A stretch of 64,000 bases of DNA from Hyphomonas sp. (GTDB lineage: Bacteria; Pseudomonadota; Alphaproteobacteria; Caulobacterales; Hyphomonadaceae): the NCBI RefSeq assembly GCF_018402285.1, contig NZ_JAGYJH010000004.1:124001-188000 (forward strand), in the 5' to 3' direction. Below the pieces are notes generated by a model that was not told where the DNA came from, searched no databases, and saw nothing but the letters and a program-made list of their open reading frames with translations. The translations under genes and the position numbers were made by a program. Within the stretch, counting starts at the first letter, position 1, and each line of letters begins with the position of its first letter. Shown piece by piece: positions 1-9,207 of this stretch.

Positions 1-1437
1 TTGCGCGAAGCCGAAGCCGCGCTCGAAGAATACTACGCCGCAAAGCGCAGCGGCGGCCGGCTGCAGATCATCTTCGTCATCGGCTATGCCCAGATCGCCG
101 GTCTGGTTCTCCTGCTGGCGGGCCGTCTCGGCCTTGAGGCTGCTGGCCGTGTGACTGGCCCGATCGGGCGCCTGGCTGCGGCCGCGCATACTGTGCGGGA
201 CGGTGATCTCAGCGTCCGCGTGCCCGTCACCGGCCCGGTCGACGAGTTGCATGCCCTCGGCCACTCGTTCAACGCGATGACCGAGCAGCTCTCGAGCCAG
301 CGCGAAGCCCTGATCCGTGCCCGGAACGATGAGGAAGACCGCCGCCGTTTCGTCGAGACCCTTCTGGCAGAGCTCGGCGCCGGCGTCATGCGGATCGGCC
401 CGGACGGCCTGATCAGCCTGGCCAACCGTTCGGCCGCAGAACTGCTGGGTCTGTCAGGCATTGAGGAAGGCAAGCCGCTGTCGCAGGTGGTGCCCGAGTT
501 CGAGCGGTTCGTGCGCGACACGATCGAGCGGGACGCGCCGGTAGACGCAACGCTCGACCTCAGCATCGGCGGAGAAACCCGCAATATCCGGCTCAAGACG
601 GCGCTTGGCCCGGGCGGTGGCTGCGTCATCACGTTTGACGACACCACCCGCCTCGTCAACGCCCAGCGCCAGCTCGCCTGGCGCGATGTGGCCCGCCGTA
701 TCGCTCATGAAATCCGAAATCCGCTGACGCCTATCATGCTGTCCACGGAACGTCTCAAGCGCCGCTATGGCCCGAAGATCGACGATCCGGACGGCGTGTT
801 CGACCGCTGTATCGAAACCATCCTGCGCAAGGTCGACGACATTGCCCGCATGGTCGAGGAATTTTCCTCCTTCGCCCGCATGCCCAAGCCCAGCGTTGCG
901 CCCTTCGACATGCGCGAGCTGCTGCAGGAGGCGATCTTTTCACAGAGCGTCGTCTCGCCGGACATCGACATTGCGATGGAAACGGGGCTCGAAACGGCGC
1001 CCTTCCTCGGCGATGACCGGCTGCTGGGCCAGGCTTTCGGAAACCTCCTTAAGAACGCGGCTGAAGCCATCGAAGGCCAGCCGATCGAAAATGACGTGTC
1101 CGGCCATATTCGCATCTTCCTGCAAAGGGATTCGCGCGGGCTGGAGATCGTCATCGAGGACAATGGCCCCGGCTTCCCGGCCGAAGTGCGAAACCGTCTT
1201 CTGGAACCATATGTAACCACGCGAGAAAAAGGCACCGGCCTCGGCCTTGCCATCGTGAACCGCATCATTGTGGATCATGGCGGCTCCATTTCCCTGCAGA
1301 ACCGGCTGGACGGGCTTCGGGGCGCGCGCGTGCGCGTCCTGCTGCCGGAAAACGGTGCGCTGGCCATGCAGTCTGACCACATGTCCATAGAAGAGGGCGC
1401 CGGCGATGGCCGCGCGCCCTATCCCCTGAGTTTGTAG
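1..1437 (+). CDS. ntrY: Nitrogen regulation sensor histidine kinase NtrY (3' part)
   Basis: C-terminal 478 residues of a membrane sensor kinase; the reading frame is open through base 1, so the periplasmic sensor and first membrane segments lie outside the window. Visible in order are a last membrane segment (about residues 21-44), HAMP linker (45-100), PAS domain (115-215), HisKA dimerisation domain with phospho-acceptor His236 in RRIAHEIRNPL, and HATPase_c with N box NLLKNAAEAI, G1 box DNGPGF and G2 box GTGLGLAIV. It should phosphorylate NtrX, whose gene starts 13 nt downstream. The NtrYX pair is known in alphaproteobacteria for nitrogen, redox and envelope control. The neighbour makes NtrY the clear choice over other HAMP-PAS kinases. 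Confidence 0.93.
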   Translation: MREAEAALEEYYAAKRSGGRLQIIFVIGYAQIAGLVLLLAGRLGLEAAGRVTGPIGRLAAAAHTVRDGDLSVRVPVTGPVDELHALGHSFNAMTEQLSSQREALIRARNDEEDRRRFVETLLAELGAGVMRIGPDGLISLANRSAAELLGLSGIEEGKPLSQVVPEFERFVRDTIERDAPVDATLDLSIGGETRNIRLKTALGPGGGCVITFDDTTRLVNAQRQLAWRDVARRIAHEIRNPLTPIMLSTERLKRRYGPKIDDPDGVFDRCIETILRKVDDIARMVEEFSSFARMPKPSVAPFDMRELLQEAIFSQSVVSPDIDIAMETGLETAPFLGDDRLLGQAFGNLLKNAAEAIEGQPIENDVSGHIRIFLQRDSRGLEIVIEDNGPGFPAEVRNRLLEPYVTTREKGTGLGLAIVNRIIVDHGGSISLQNRLDGLRGARVRVLLPENGALAMQSDHMSIEEGAGDGRAPYPLSL

Positions 1438-1450
1438 AGGAGAGTACCCG

Positions 1451-2836
1451 ATGGCGCTCGACATCCTTGTCGTTGATGATGAGCCGGATATCCGTGAACT
1501 GATGGCTGGCGTCCTTGGCGACGAAGGCTATGCCGTGCGCACAGCTGACACGGCTGAACGCGCGCTGGAAGAAGTCCGCTCGCGCACGCCGCGCCTGGTG
1601 ATCCTCGACGTGTGGCTGCAGGGCAGCGGCATGGACGGTCTCTCCCTGCTCAAATACCTCAAATCGATCGACCCGATCCTGCCGGTCATTGTGATCAGCG
1701 GGCACGGCAATATCGAAACCGCCATCGCCGCCATCCGGCGCGGCGCGTTCGACTTCATCGAAAAGCCGATCAAGGCCGACCGCCTTATGCTGGTCGTGGA
1801 GCGTGCCATCGAGGCGGCGGCCCTGCGCTATGAGAACGCTGCGCTGAGGAACCGCACGGGCGATGAAGAGCGCTGGATCGGCAACAGCCAGGCCGCCGCT
1901 GCTCTGCGCGCCTCGCTCGACAAGGTCGCACCAACCAATTCGCGCGTCCTGATTTCCGGCCCGGCCGGTGTCGGCAAGGAACTCGCCGCGCGTCTCATCC
2001 ACAAGAATTCCGGCCGCGCAGATGGCCCCTTCGTGGTGGTCAACGCCGCCAGCATCGCGCCCGACCAGATGGAAAATGCCCTCTTCGGCGAGGAAGACCA
2101 GACCGGCCGCACCGTGCGCGTCGGCCTGTTCGAGCGCGCTCATACCGGCACGCTGCTGCTCGATGAAGTCGCCGACATGCCCATCGGCACGCAAAACAAG
2201 ATCCTCCGCGTCCTGACCGAGCAGCGGTTCCAGCGCGTCGGCGGGCGCTCTGATGTCAGCGTCGATGTGCGCGTGATGGCGGCGACGACGAAAGACCTGA
2301 AAGCCGAGATTGAGTCCGGCAACTTCCGCGAAGACCTTTACTATCGCCTCAGTGTCGTGCCGCTGCGCGTGCCGTCCCTGTCCGAGCGCCGGGACGATAT
2401 CGTGGAACTTGCCAATTATTTCTGTGAGCGCATCGCCGAGACCTCCGGCCTCACCCATCGCAGCTTCACCACCGAAGCCCTTGCCGTGCTTCAGTCGATG
2501 GAATGGCCTGGCAATATCCGCCAGCTCCGCAACATGGTCGAGCGGATCCTGATCCTGTCACCCGCCGATGCGACCCGTCCGATCAGCGTCGATGAACTGC
2601 CCCGCGATCAGGGCCGAGGCCCCTCGCCGGCGGCCAAAGCGGGCTCTGCCGAGCTTGTCGGCCTTTCCCTGCGCGACGCGCGCGAGCAGTTCGAGCGCGA
2701 ATATCTTAGCCTCCAGATCACCCGTTTTAACGGAAACATCTCGCGCACGGCCGAGTTCATCGGTATGGAGCGCTCTGCACTGCACCGAAAATTAAAGGCT
2801 TTGGGGATATCCACGGGCGTTCGTAACGATACCTGA
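1451..2836 (+). CDS. ntrX: NtrC-family response regulator NtrX
   Basis: 461-residue regulator partnered with NtrY. The receiver domain (1-120) has the acidic pair D9/D10 and phospho-acceptor Asp53 in LVILDVW. The AAA+ domain (about 140-380) has Walker A GPAGVGKE (170-177) and Walker B LLLDEVADM. The C terminus carries a Fis-type helix-turn-helix (about 412-455). The sigma-54 contact loop GAFTGA is not present; GEEDQTGR stands in that region, as I recall for other alphaproteobacterial NtrX proteins, so classical sigma-54 activation is doubtful. A purine-rich GAGGAGAG precedes the ATG. trkA follows 24 nt later. Confidence 0.94.
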   Translation: MALDILVVDDEPDIRELMAGVLGDEGYAVRTADTAERALEEVRSRTPRLVILDVWLQGSGMDGLSLLKYLKSIDPILPVIVISGHGNIETAIAAIRRGAFDFIEKPIKADRLMLVVERAIEAAALRYENAALRNRTGDEERWIGNSQAAAALRASLDKVAPTNSRVLISGPAGVGKELAARLIHKNSGRADGPFVVVNAASIAPDQMENALFGEEDQTGRTVRVGLFERAHTGTLLLDEVADMPIGTQNKILRVLTEQRFQRVGGRSDVSVDVRVMAATTKDLKAEIESGNFREDLYYRLSVVPLRVPSLSERRDDIVELANYFCERIAETSGLTHRSFTTEALAVLQSMEWPGNIRQLRNMVERILILSPADATRPISVDELPRDQGRGPSPAAKAGSAELVGLSLRDAREQFEREYLSLQITRFNGNISRTAEFIGMERSALHRKLKALGISTGVRNDT

Positions 2837-2860
2837 GCCAGACGCTGAAGGCATGAAGAT

Positions 2861-4234
2861 ATGCACGTTCTGATCTGCGGCGCCGGGCGCGTGGGGCAGG
2901 GGATTGCCCGCCGCCTTGCGCGAGAAAAGCACGAGATTACCATCATTGATGAGAGCGCAGACCTTGTAGACCAGGTCTCGATCGATCTCGACGTACGCGG
3001 CATCATCGGTCACGCGGCCCATCCCGATGTGCTCAAGCGCGCCCGGGCCGGCGATTGCGAGATGATCATAGCGGTCACCCATTTCGATGAAATCAACATG
3101 GTGATCTGCCAGATCGCTCATACGCTGTTCTCGGTGCCCTTCAAGATTGCCCGTGTGCGCGACCGCTCTTATCTCGAGCCTGCCTGGAAAAATATCTTCT
3201 CCCGCGAAGGCCTGCCCATCGACATGGTCATCTCGCCGGAAGCCGAGGTCGGCGACGCCATCCTCCAGCGCTTTCGCACCCCGGGCACGATCATGAGCGC
3301 CAATTTCGCTGGCGGGCAGGTCAAGCTGCTCGGCTTCGAGCTGCGCGCCGACAATCCTCTGATCGATGTTGCCGTTGACCAGATGAAAGGTCTGTTCCCG
3401 GACCTTTCTGCCCGCATTATCGGCATCGGCCGGGGCGACGCGATCCATGCCCCGCGTGGCAAGGATGTCCTCAAGTCCGGTGACCGCGCCTATGTCGCCG
3501 TGCTGGATGCCCATGCCAGCCGCCTCACCTCGATCTTCAGTACCGAGCAGAGCCGCCTCGATCACGTCGTCATCGTCGGCGGAGGGAATGTAGGCCTGCA
3601 CGTCGCCAAGATGCTGGAACGGGAAAGCCATATCCGCGTCCGCCTGATCGAGCGCAATGCCGAGCGCGCCAACAAGGCCGTCTCCGAAGTCAAACGCTCC
3701 ATCGTCATTCAGGGGGATGGCCTCAATCCCGAAATCCTCGCTGAAGGCGGTGTTGACCGGGCAGACTTCGTCATCGCCATCACCGATGATGACAAGGCCA
3801 ACCTCCTGATCAGCAACCTTGCCAAACGCGCCGGCGCCAAGCGCGCGCTCGCCCTCATCAACTCGCCCGAACTCGCCGGCCTCGCCTCCGACATGCGCGT
3901 CGACACAGTGCTTGATCCGCGCGCGCTCACCGTGTCGCAGATCCTGATGCGCATGCGCCGGGGCCGCATCCTCAATCTCCAGTCCCTGGAAGACGGCATG
4001 GCCGAAGTGGCCGAAGGGGTGACACTGGAAACCTCCTCCCTCATCGGCAAGCCGCTCGGCTATGACGACCTGCCCGAAGGCATGACAGCCGCCGCCGTCA
4101 TTCGCGGCAATCAGGTGATCATGGCCGATGATGACGTCACGGTGCGCCCGGAAGATCATCTCATCCTGTTCTATGAGGCGGAGATGGTGCGCAGTGTAGA
4201 GAAATTCTTCCGGGTGAACCCGGACTATTTCTGA
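2861..4234 (+). CDS. trkA: Trk potassium uptake system regulatory protein TrkA
   Basis: 457-residue cytoplasmic gating subunit of the Trk K+ transporter. It has two tandem RCK_N/RCK_C units, each with an NAD-binding Rossmann glycine motif: GAGRVGQG near the N terminus and VGGGNVGLHVAK near residue 240. Length matches the family (about 458). It lies between ntrX and trkH, and the 3-nt gap to trkH indicates coupled expression of the two Trk subunits. The ntrYX-trkA order is common in alphaproteobacteria. Confidence 0.95.
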   Translation: MHVLICGAGRVGQGIARRLAREKHEITIIDESADLVDQVSIDLDVRGIIGHAAHPDVLKRARAGDCEMIIAVTHFDEINMVICQIAHTLFSVPFKIARVRDRSYLEPAWKNIFSREGLPIDMVISPEAEVGDAILQRFRTPGTIMSANFAGGQVKLLGFELRADNPLIDVAVDQMKGLFPDLSARIIGIGRGDAIHAPRGKDVLKSGDRAYVAVLDAHASRLTSIFSTEQSRLDHVVIVGGGNVGLHVAKMLERESHIRVRLIERNAERANKAVSEVKRSIVIQGDGLNPEILAEGGVDRADFVIAITDDDKANLLISNLAKRAGAKRALALINSPELAGLASDMRVDTVLDPRALTVSQILMRMRRGRILNLQSLEDGMAEVAEGVTLETSSLIGKPLGYDDLPEGMTAAAVIRGNQVIMADDDVTVRPEDHLILFYEAEMVRSVEKFFRVNPDYF

Positions 4235-4237
4235 TCC

Positions 4238-5644
4238 ATGAACTATTCGTCGGTCGTCCGTGTTCTGGCCCTGCTGATGCTCATCCTGGCAGGATGCGCG
4301 GCGTCGGCTGCGCTGCTTGCCTGGGCGCTTGGGGAAACTCCGCAGATCATCTCCTTCGGCGCTGCCGCCCTCGGCATTGCAGTCTTCGCCTCGAGCGTGC
4401 TGCTGCTCGCGCCCAAACCGTCCCGCCGCGCGCGCCCGTCAGACGCGCTGGCTGTCGTCCTGCTCTGGTGGTTCCTCTCCCCGGTGGCCGCCGCCCTGCC
4501 GTTCGTGTTCGGAGTGGCCAACAATTCTATCGCCGTCGCGCTCTTTGAGGCTGCCTCCTGCCTCACGACAACCGGCCATTCCATCCTTGAATTCCCGGAC
4601 AGGTCCTGGCCTGTCAGCCTGCTCTACTGGCGCGGGCTGTTGCATCTTCTGGGCACCTTCGCCGCTGTCGTGATGGCGGCTGGTGTCTTCGCGGCGATTA
4701 ATCTCGGTGGCCCGGGCATCCACCGCACGGTCCTCTTCACCGTTCCAGACACAAGCTATTTCGACGCGATGGCCCGCATCTACACCGGGGTCGGCATGAT
4801 GCTCGGCATCACGATCAGTTTCATCCTGATCCTCCTGCTGATGGCGGGCGTGCCCCCGGTGCGCGCCCTCGCAGATGCTGTCAGCGTCGTTTCCACCGGG
4901 CTTGTCCTGCCGGATGCAGAAAGCGTCCTGCCGCCCAATCCGGTCGCCAGTGTGATCATGGCGTTTGGCCTCGGCATCGGCGCGCTGGGGCTGGCCGTCT
5001 GGTTGCCGCTGCGTATCGGCGCGGTTAAAACGGCCGTCACGGATCCTGAAACGGTCGTCTTCTTCGTGCTGATGCTGATCTTTGCCGCCGCATTGATCCC
5101 CCTGGGCATTTCCCTGGATGCGGGCCTCGCCTGGTCGCTCACCAGCCTCTCGACCTCCGGCATCCCCCTCTCGGCCGCCGCCCGCGACGCGGAAATTCCG
5201 CTCACCCTTGCCGTGCTGCCGGCGCTGATTGGCGGCTCGGCGCTGTCGGCAGCCGGGGGCATCAAGATCGCCCGCTTCATCGTGCTGGGCCAGCGTGCCG
5301 GGCAAGAGTTCCGACAGCTTGGCTATCGCCGCTCGATCCTGAGTTTCACATTCCGCGACCGGGAACTGGACGAGCGCAGCGTCATCGGCGTCTGGGTTTA
5401 CTTCATCGTCTATGCCGGGGCGGTATTCTCGGTGATCACGGTGCTGGCTTTCCTGGAGGTTCCGTTCGAGGAATCGATTCGCCTTTCGATCGGGGCGCTG
5501 ACCAGTTCCGGCGGGCTGATCGGGCAGGCTACGGACAATCTGGGTCCGGCGGGCCAGATACTGCTTAGTATTGCCATGGTTTTGGGCAGGGTTGAAATTC
5601 TGACCGTGCTTCCGGCCCTTTCCCTGAGCTTCTGGCGGGGGTAA
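4238..5644 (+). CDS. trkH: Trk-type potassium transporter membrane subunit TrkH
   Basis: 468-residue, very hydrophobic inner-membrane protein with about ten membrane segments, the K+ translocating partner of TrkA. Pore-loop-like segments are visible, for example around SCLTTTGHSI and SLSTSGIPLS, which resemble the selectivity-filter regions of the TrkH/KtrB family with a conserved glycine after Ser/Thr. The ATG begins 3 nt after trkA stops. No close SD is visible, so translational coupling to trkA is likely. The gene is followed by 77 nt before hfq. Confidence 0.9.
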   Translation: MNYSSVVRVLALLMLILAGCAASAALLAWALGETPQIISFGAAALGIAVFASSVLLLAPKPSRRARPSDALAVVLLWWFLSPVAAALPFVFGVANNSIAVALFEAASCLTTTGHSILEFPDRSWPVSLLYWRGLLHLLGTFAAVVMAAGVFAAINLGGPGIHRTVLFTVPDTSYFDAMARIYTGVGMMLGITISFILILLLMAGVPPVRALADAVSVVSTGLVLPDAESVLPPNPVASVIMAFGLGIGALGLAVWLPLRIGAVKTAVTDPETVVFFVLMLIFAAALIPLGISLDAGLAWSLTSLSTSGIPLSAAARDAEIPLTLAVLPALIGGSALSAAGGIKIARFIVLGQRAGQEFRQLGYRRSILSFTFRDRELDERSVIGVWVYFIVYAGAVFSVITVLAFLEVPFEESIRLSIGALTSSGGLIGQATDNLGPAGQILLSIAMVLGRVEILTVLPALSLSFWRG

Positions 5645-5721
5645 AGGGGGAACACCCTTGCGCAGGGTAAGCAAAGCTCTTAGCTGCGCAGGATAAATAA
5701 CAAAACAAGAAAGAAAAAAAG

Positions 5722-5970
5722 ATGTCCGCCGATAAGAAGCAGAACCTCCAGGACACATTCCTCAATGCCGTCCGCAAGTCGCGCACGCCGCTCACCGTCT
5801 TCCTCGTCAATGGTGTAAAACTTCAGGGTGTTGTCACCTGGTTTGACAATTTCTGTATCCTGCTTCGTGGCGACGGGCGTCCACCGCAATTGGTGTACAA
5901 GCACGCGATCTCGACCATTGCGCCGAGCGCGCCCGTCCAGCTCTTCGATGAGGAAATGGGCGGAGACTGA
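5722..5970 (+). CDS. hfq: RNA chaperone Hfq
   Basis: 82-residue Sm-like protein that forms a hexameric ring and pairs small RNAs with mRNAs. The Sm1 part ([19 protein letters not shown], then NGVKLQG) and the Sm2 signature YKHAIST are intact. It lacks the long C-terminal tail of the E. coli protein, as usual in alphaproteobacteria. The leader is A-rich just before the ATG (AAGAAAGAAAAAAAG). The 3' end overlaps the proposed hflX start by 23 nt, the standard hfq-hflX pairing. Confidence 0.97.
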   Translation: MSADKKQNLQDTFLNAVRKSRTPLTVFLVNGVKLQGVVTWFDNFCILLRGDGRPPQLVYKHAISTIAPSAPVQLFDEEMGGD

Positions 5971-7306
5971 TCCTGAATTGACCGAAAAACTGATTGACCG
6001 CCTCCCCGCGCCGGAAATCGCCGGCGTCGTCATCCCGTGGTTCACGCCGAAAGACCGGCCGGGTCCGGATCGTTTGTCTGAAACCGCCGGTCTCGTCGAG
6101 GCTCTTGGCTGCGAGCTTGGCTTTATTCGTCCCGATCATGTCCGTCAGGTGAATTCCTCCTTCCTCCTGTCGGGCGGTCTGCTCGACAGGATGGCGGAAG
6201 ACATCACCCAAACCAACGCCACCCTTGCTGTGATCGATGCCTCGCTGACGCCGGTCCAGCAGCGAAACCTCGAAAAGCGCCTCGGGGTTAAGGTGATCGA
6301 CCGCACAGGGCTTATCCTCGAAATCTTCGGTCTGCGCGCCCGCACCAAAGAGGGGCGCCTGCAGGTCGAACTGGCGCGCCTCCTCTATGAACGCTCCCGC
6401 CTCGTGCGCACATGGACCCATCTTGAGCGCCAGCGCGGGGGCGGCGGCTTCCTCTCTGGTCCCGGCGAAAGCCAGCTGGAAGCAGACCGCCGGATGCTGG
6501 ACGACAGGATCGTCCGTCTGCGCCGTGATCTAGATGACGTGAAACGCACGCGCGAAGTGCAGAGGGCAGGGCGCCGCCGCTCCGGCAAGCCCGTCATTGC
6601 GCTTGTCGGCTATACCAACTCCGGCAAGTCCACTCTCTTCAACCGCCTCACCGGCTCGGATGTGTTCGCCAAGGACATGCCCTTCGCCACGCTGGACCCG
6701 ACCATCCGGCGGCTCGACCTGCCAACGCTGGGCGAAGCCGCGCTCATCGACACGGTCGGTTTCATCACCGACCTGCCCACTCACCTGATCGACAGCTTTC
6801 AGGCCACGCTTGAAGAGTCGCTGCAGGCAGACCTTCTCATCCATGTCCGCGATCGCGCGAGCGCTTCGGATATGGAGCAGGCGGAAGATGTCGCCCTGGT
6901 GCTGGAGCGTCTGGAGAAAGAGTCCGGTCTGGCGCTGCCGCCGATGATCGAAGCCTGGAACAAGATGGACGCGCTCCCTCCGGAACGCGCCGGCTCGCTC
7001 ACGGCGCTCGCCGCCATGACGGATGATCCTCCTGCCGCGGCCGTTTCTGCGCTGACAGGCGCGGGCCTTGGCGCCCTCCTGGCATTGATCGAAAAATCTC
7101 TCCTCCGGGGACGGACGGAAATCACCCTGTTGCTTGGACCGGCAGAGGGCAAGGCCCGCGCCTGGCTGCACCAGAACGGCGAAGTGCTCACCGAAACCCA
7201 GAACGAAGATGGGGCGACCACACTTGCGGTCCGGGTGTCCTCTGAACGCCTCGGCCAGTTCCGCGCGGAATTTCCGGAGCTCGCGGCGTCTGTCTCTCTG
7301 GGGTAG
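5948..7306 (+). CDS. hflX: Ribosome-associated GTPase HflX
   Basis: GTPase that binds the ribosome, known for ribosome splitting or rescue after heat stress. The open frame runs back to 5828 inside hfq, but homologous sequence begins near the ATG at 5948 ([11 protein letters not shown]), giving 452 residues; TTG at 5978 is an alternative. The N-terminal HflX domain carries the glycine-rich [15 protein letters not shown]. The G domain has Walker [13 protein letters not shown], a G3 region DTVGF and G4 WNKMD. It overlaps hfq by 23 nt, so translation is probably coupled. It converges on mazG with 9 nt between stops. Confidence 0.93.
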   Translation: MRKWAETDPELTEKLIDRLPAPEIAGVVIPWFTPKDRPGPDRLSETAGLVEALGCELGFIRPDHVRQVNSSFLLSGGLLDRMAEDITQTNATLAVIDASLTPVQQRNLEKRLGVKVIDRTGLILEIFGLRARTKEGRLQVELARLLYERSRLVRTWTHLERQRGGGGFLSGPGESQLEADRRMLDDRIVRLRRDLDDVKRTREVQRAGRRRSGKPVIALVGYTNSGKSTLFNRLTGSDVFAKDMPFATLDPTIRRLDLPTLGEAALIDTVGFITDLPTHLIDSFQATLEESLQADLLIHVRDRASASDMEQAEDVALVLERLEKESGLALPPMIEAWNKMDALPPERAGSLTALAAMTDDPPAAAVSALTGAGLGALLALIEKSLLRGRTEITLLLGPAEGKARAWLHQNGEVLTETQNEDGATTLAVRVSSERLGQFRAEFPELAASVSLG

Positions 7307-7315
7307 GAGGGGCTT

Positions 7316-8143
7316 TTACCCTCGCTCCCCCTTCTTGACAGCCTGCCAGTAGGCTTCCTGCTCATCCAGGCTCAGCGCCGTGAAGTCGACGCCCGCGTCT
7401 GTTGCCGCCGCTTCCATCGCCCGGAACCGTCGCTCGAACTTTGCGTTCGCCCGCCGCAGCGCCTGCTCGGGATCGACCGCGAGCCGCCGCGCCAGATTGG
7501 CCGCAACAAAAAGAAGGTCGCCGATCTCGTCTTCGATCGCGTCGGCGTCCCTGCTCGCCATCGCCTCTTTCACCTCGGCGGTCTCTTCTTCCAGCTTGTC
7601 GAAGATGTGCGACGCTTCGGTCCAGTCAAAACCCGTCCGCGCCGCCCGCTTCTGCAGCTTCTCGGCCCGCAGCAGGGCCGGCAGGGACAGCGCCACTCCG
7701 GAAAGCGCGCTGGTGTCTTCCGCCTTCCGGCCCCTGGCGGCGCGTTCGGCCGCTTTCATCTCTTCCCAGGCGAGGGTCTGGCCGCCTGCATCGCGCCCGT
7801 CGGCGGCCTCGAACACATGCGGGTGGCGGCGAATCATCTTGGCGTTGATCGCGTTCACGACATCCACGAGTGCAAACTCGCCGGCCTCCTCGGCCATCCG
7901 GCTGTGAAAGATCACCTGGAACAGAAGGTCGCCCAGCTCCTCGCGCAGATCCCCCATGTCGCCGCGCTCGATCGCGTCGGCTACTTCATAGGATTCTTCG
8001 ATCGTGTAGGGGGCAATCGTCTCGAAGGTCTGCTCCAGATCCCAGGGACAGCCCGTCACCGGCGTGCGAAGGCGCGCCATGATGCCGATCAGGGTCAGCA
8101 GGGCCTCTGCCGCCTCGGTGGGATTGGTCGGGGGGGAGGACAT
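7316..8143 (-). CDS. mazG: Nucleoside triphosphate pyrophosphohydrolase MazG
   Basis: 275-residue all-alpha house-cleaning enzyme that hydrolyses NTPs to NMP and pyrophosphate. Two MazG repeats are visible, each with an acidic Mg-binding helix pair: REELGDLLFQVIFHSRMAEE in the first and EDEIGDLLFVAANLARRL in the second. The N terminus has the typical TGCPWDLEQTF. The frame extends upstream to 8209, but that stretch is arginine-rich and not family-like; the ATG at 8143 follows a purine-rich sequence. It often neighbours hflX in alphaproteobacteria. Confidence 0.93.
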   Translation of the reverse strand: MSSPPTNPTEAAEALLTLIGIMARLRTPVTGCPWDLEQTFETIAPYTIEESYEVADAIERGDMGDLREELGDLLFQVIFHSRMAEEAGEFALVDVVNAINAKMIRRHPHVFEAADGRDAGGQTLAWEEMKAAERAARGRKAEDTSALSGVALSLPALLRAEKLQKRAARTGFDWTEASHIFDKLEEETAEVKEAMASRDADAIEDEIGDLLFVAANLARRLAVDPEQALRRANAKFERRFRAMEAAATDAGVDFTALSLDEQEAYWQAVKKGERG

Positions 8144-8298
8144 TCGGCGCGGCTCCGTCTTCTGTCTTGGCCTCGTGTTTAGGCTCCTTCGCCTCTCCGG
8201 CAAGAGCAATAGGGCATCTTGCTGCTTGCGCCTTCCGCATCACTGGCCCAAACCGGAGCAGTGAGATCACAAGCCCCGGCCATCAGGAAGCAATTGAG

Positions 8299-9171
8299 AT
8301 GAAAGACAGCCTCGCGCTGATTGGCCTGGACTGGTCCGGCTCCCGGCTTTCGGCCTGGGCCTATGATGAGGCGGGAGAAATTCTCTCGTCCACCGTCCTG
8401 CACGAACCTGAGCGGGTTGCCCCTTCGGAGTATCTCTCCCGCATCCGGTTCCATGTCAGCGAGTGGCTGGGCAGCTGGCCGGACGTGCCGGTCATTGTGT
8501 CCGGGGATGTGGGTATTCTGTCCCAATCTGTCACCAATCTGGCCATTCCAGTCCCGCTTGTGGTGCTTCCCGGTCACCTTATGGCCCGCGATGGCATCTG
8601 GATTGTACCGTGGATACGCCAGCTCTCCCCGCCTGACATCTCCTGCGGATCGGAAGCAATCCTGGCAGGACTGGGCGAAGATCACGCCTCCGTCTGCATC
8701 GCCGGCCGCCACACCCGCCATTACGACCTCGAACATGGCCGTATCCTCAGCCTGTCCACCGAAATCACCTCCGAACTCCGCGATCTTCTGCTCTCGGCCG
8801 GGGCGCTCTCCCTCAAGGACGGCCCCGCCCAGACCTTTGATCCCCGCGTCTTCCGCGAATGGGTCGAGCGCGCCCTCGATACCGACGACGCCCCGCCCGT
8901 ATTCTCGGTGGAAGCGGCCATTTATACCGGCCAGCTGGACCCTGCCAGCAAGGCGGCGGCGATCGCCGGATTGCTGATCGGCGCCGATGTGGCGGCCCAT
9001 TACGATCCCGGCGATGAGGTGCTGCTCGTGGCTGATGGCCCGCTGCGCGAAGCCTACGGCCTCGCCTTTGATGCCCTGGGCGTTGAAGTTGATGAAATTT
9101 CCGCCACCGAAGCCCTTCAGGACGGGTTGTTTGAACTCGCCGATCTTGCAGGCCTGCTCGGTGAGGACTAA
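8299..9171 (+). CDS. dgoK: 2-dehydro-3-deoxygalactonokinase (DgoK family)
   Basis: 290-residue sugar-acid kinase of the DgoK family, which phosphorylates 2-keto-3-deoxygalactonate in the De Ley-Doudoroff route. The N terminus has the ASKHA-type phosphate-binding strand ALIGLDWSGSRLSAWAYDE, and a mid-protein PGHLMARDGIW and late EVLLVADGPL fit the family. The ATG at 8299 has AGGAAG upstream; the frame is open further upstream without similarity. The lactonase-like gene 36 nt downstream supports sugar-acid catabolism. No aldolase or dehydratase of the route lies in the window. Confidence 0.82.
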   Translation: MKDSLALIGLDWSGSRLSAWAYDEAGEILSSTVLHEPERVAPSEYLSRIRFHVSEWLGSWPDVPVIVSGDVGILSQSVTNLAIPVPLVVLPGHLMARDGIWIVPWIRQLSPPDISCGSEAILAGLGEDHASVCIAGRHTRHYDLEHGRILSLSTEITSELRDLLLSAGALSLKDGPAQTFDPRVFREWVERALDTDDAPPVFSVEAAIYTGQLDPASKAAAIAGLLIGADVAAHYDPGDEVLLVADGPLREAYGLAFDALGVEVDEISATEALQDGLFELADLAGLLGED

Positions 9172-9207
9172 GTCGCCCGTTCCAGCCATAGCGATGGTGC
9201 CGCCGCC

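Noticed and set aside
1265-2458. 397-codon minus-strand frame opposite ntrX
   Set aside because: Antisense shadow of ntrX in high-GC DNA; composition is unlike a protein and NtrX motifs on the plus strand are complete.
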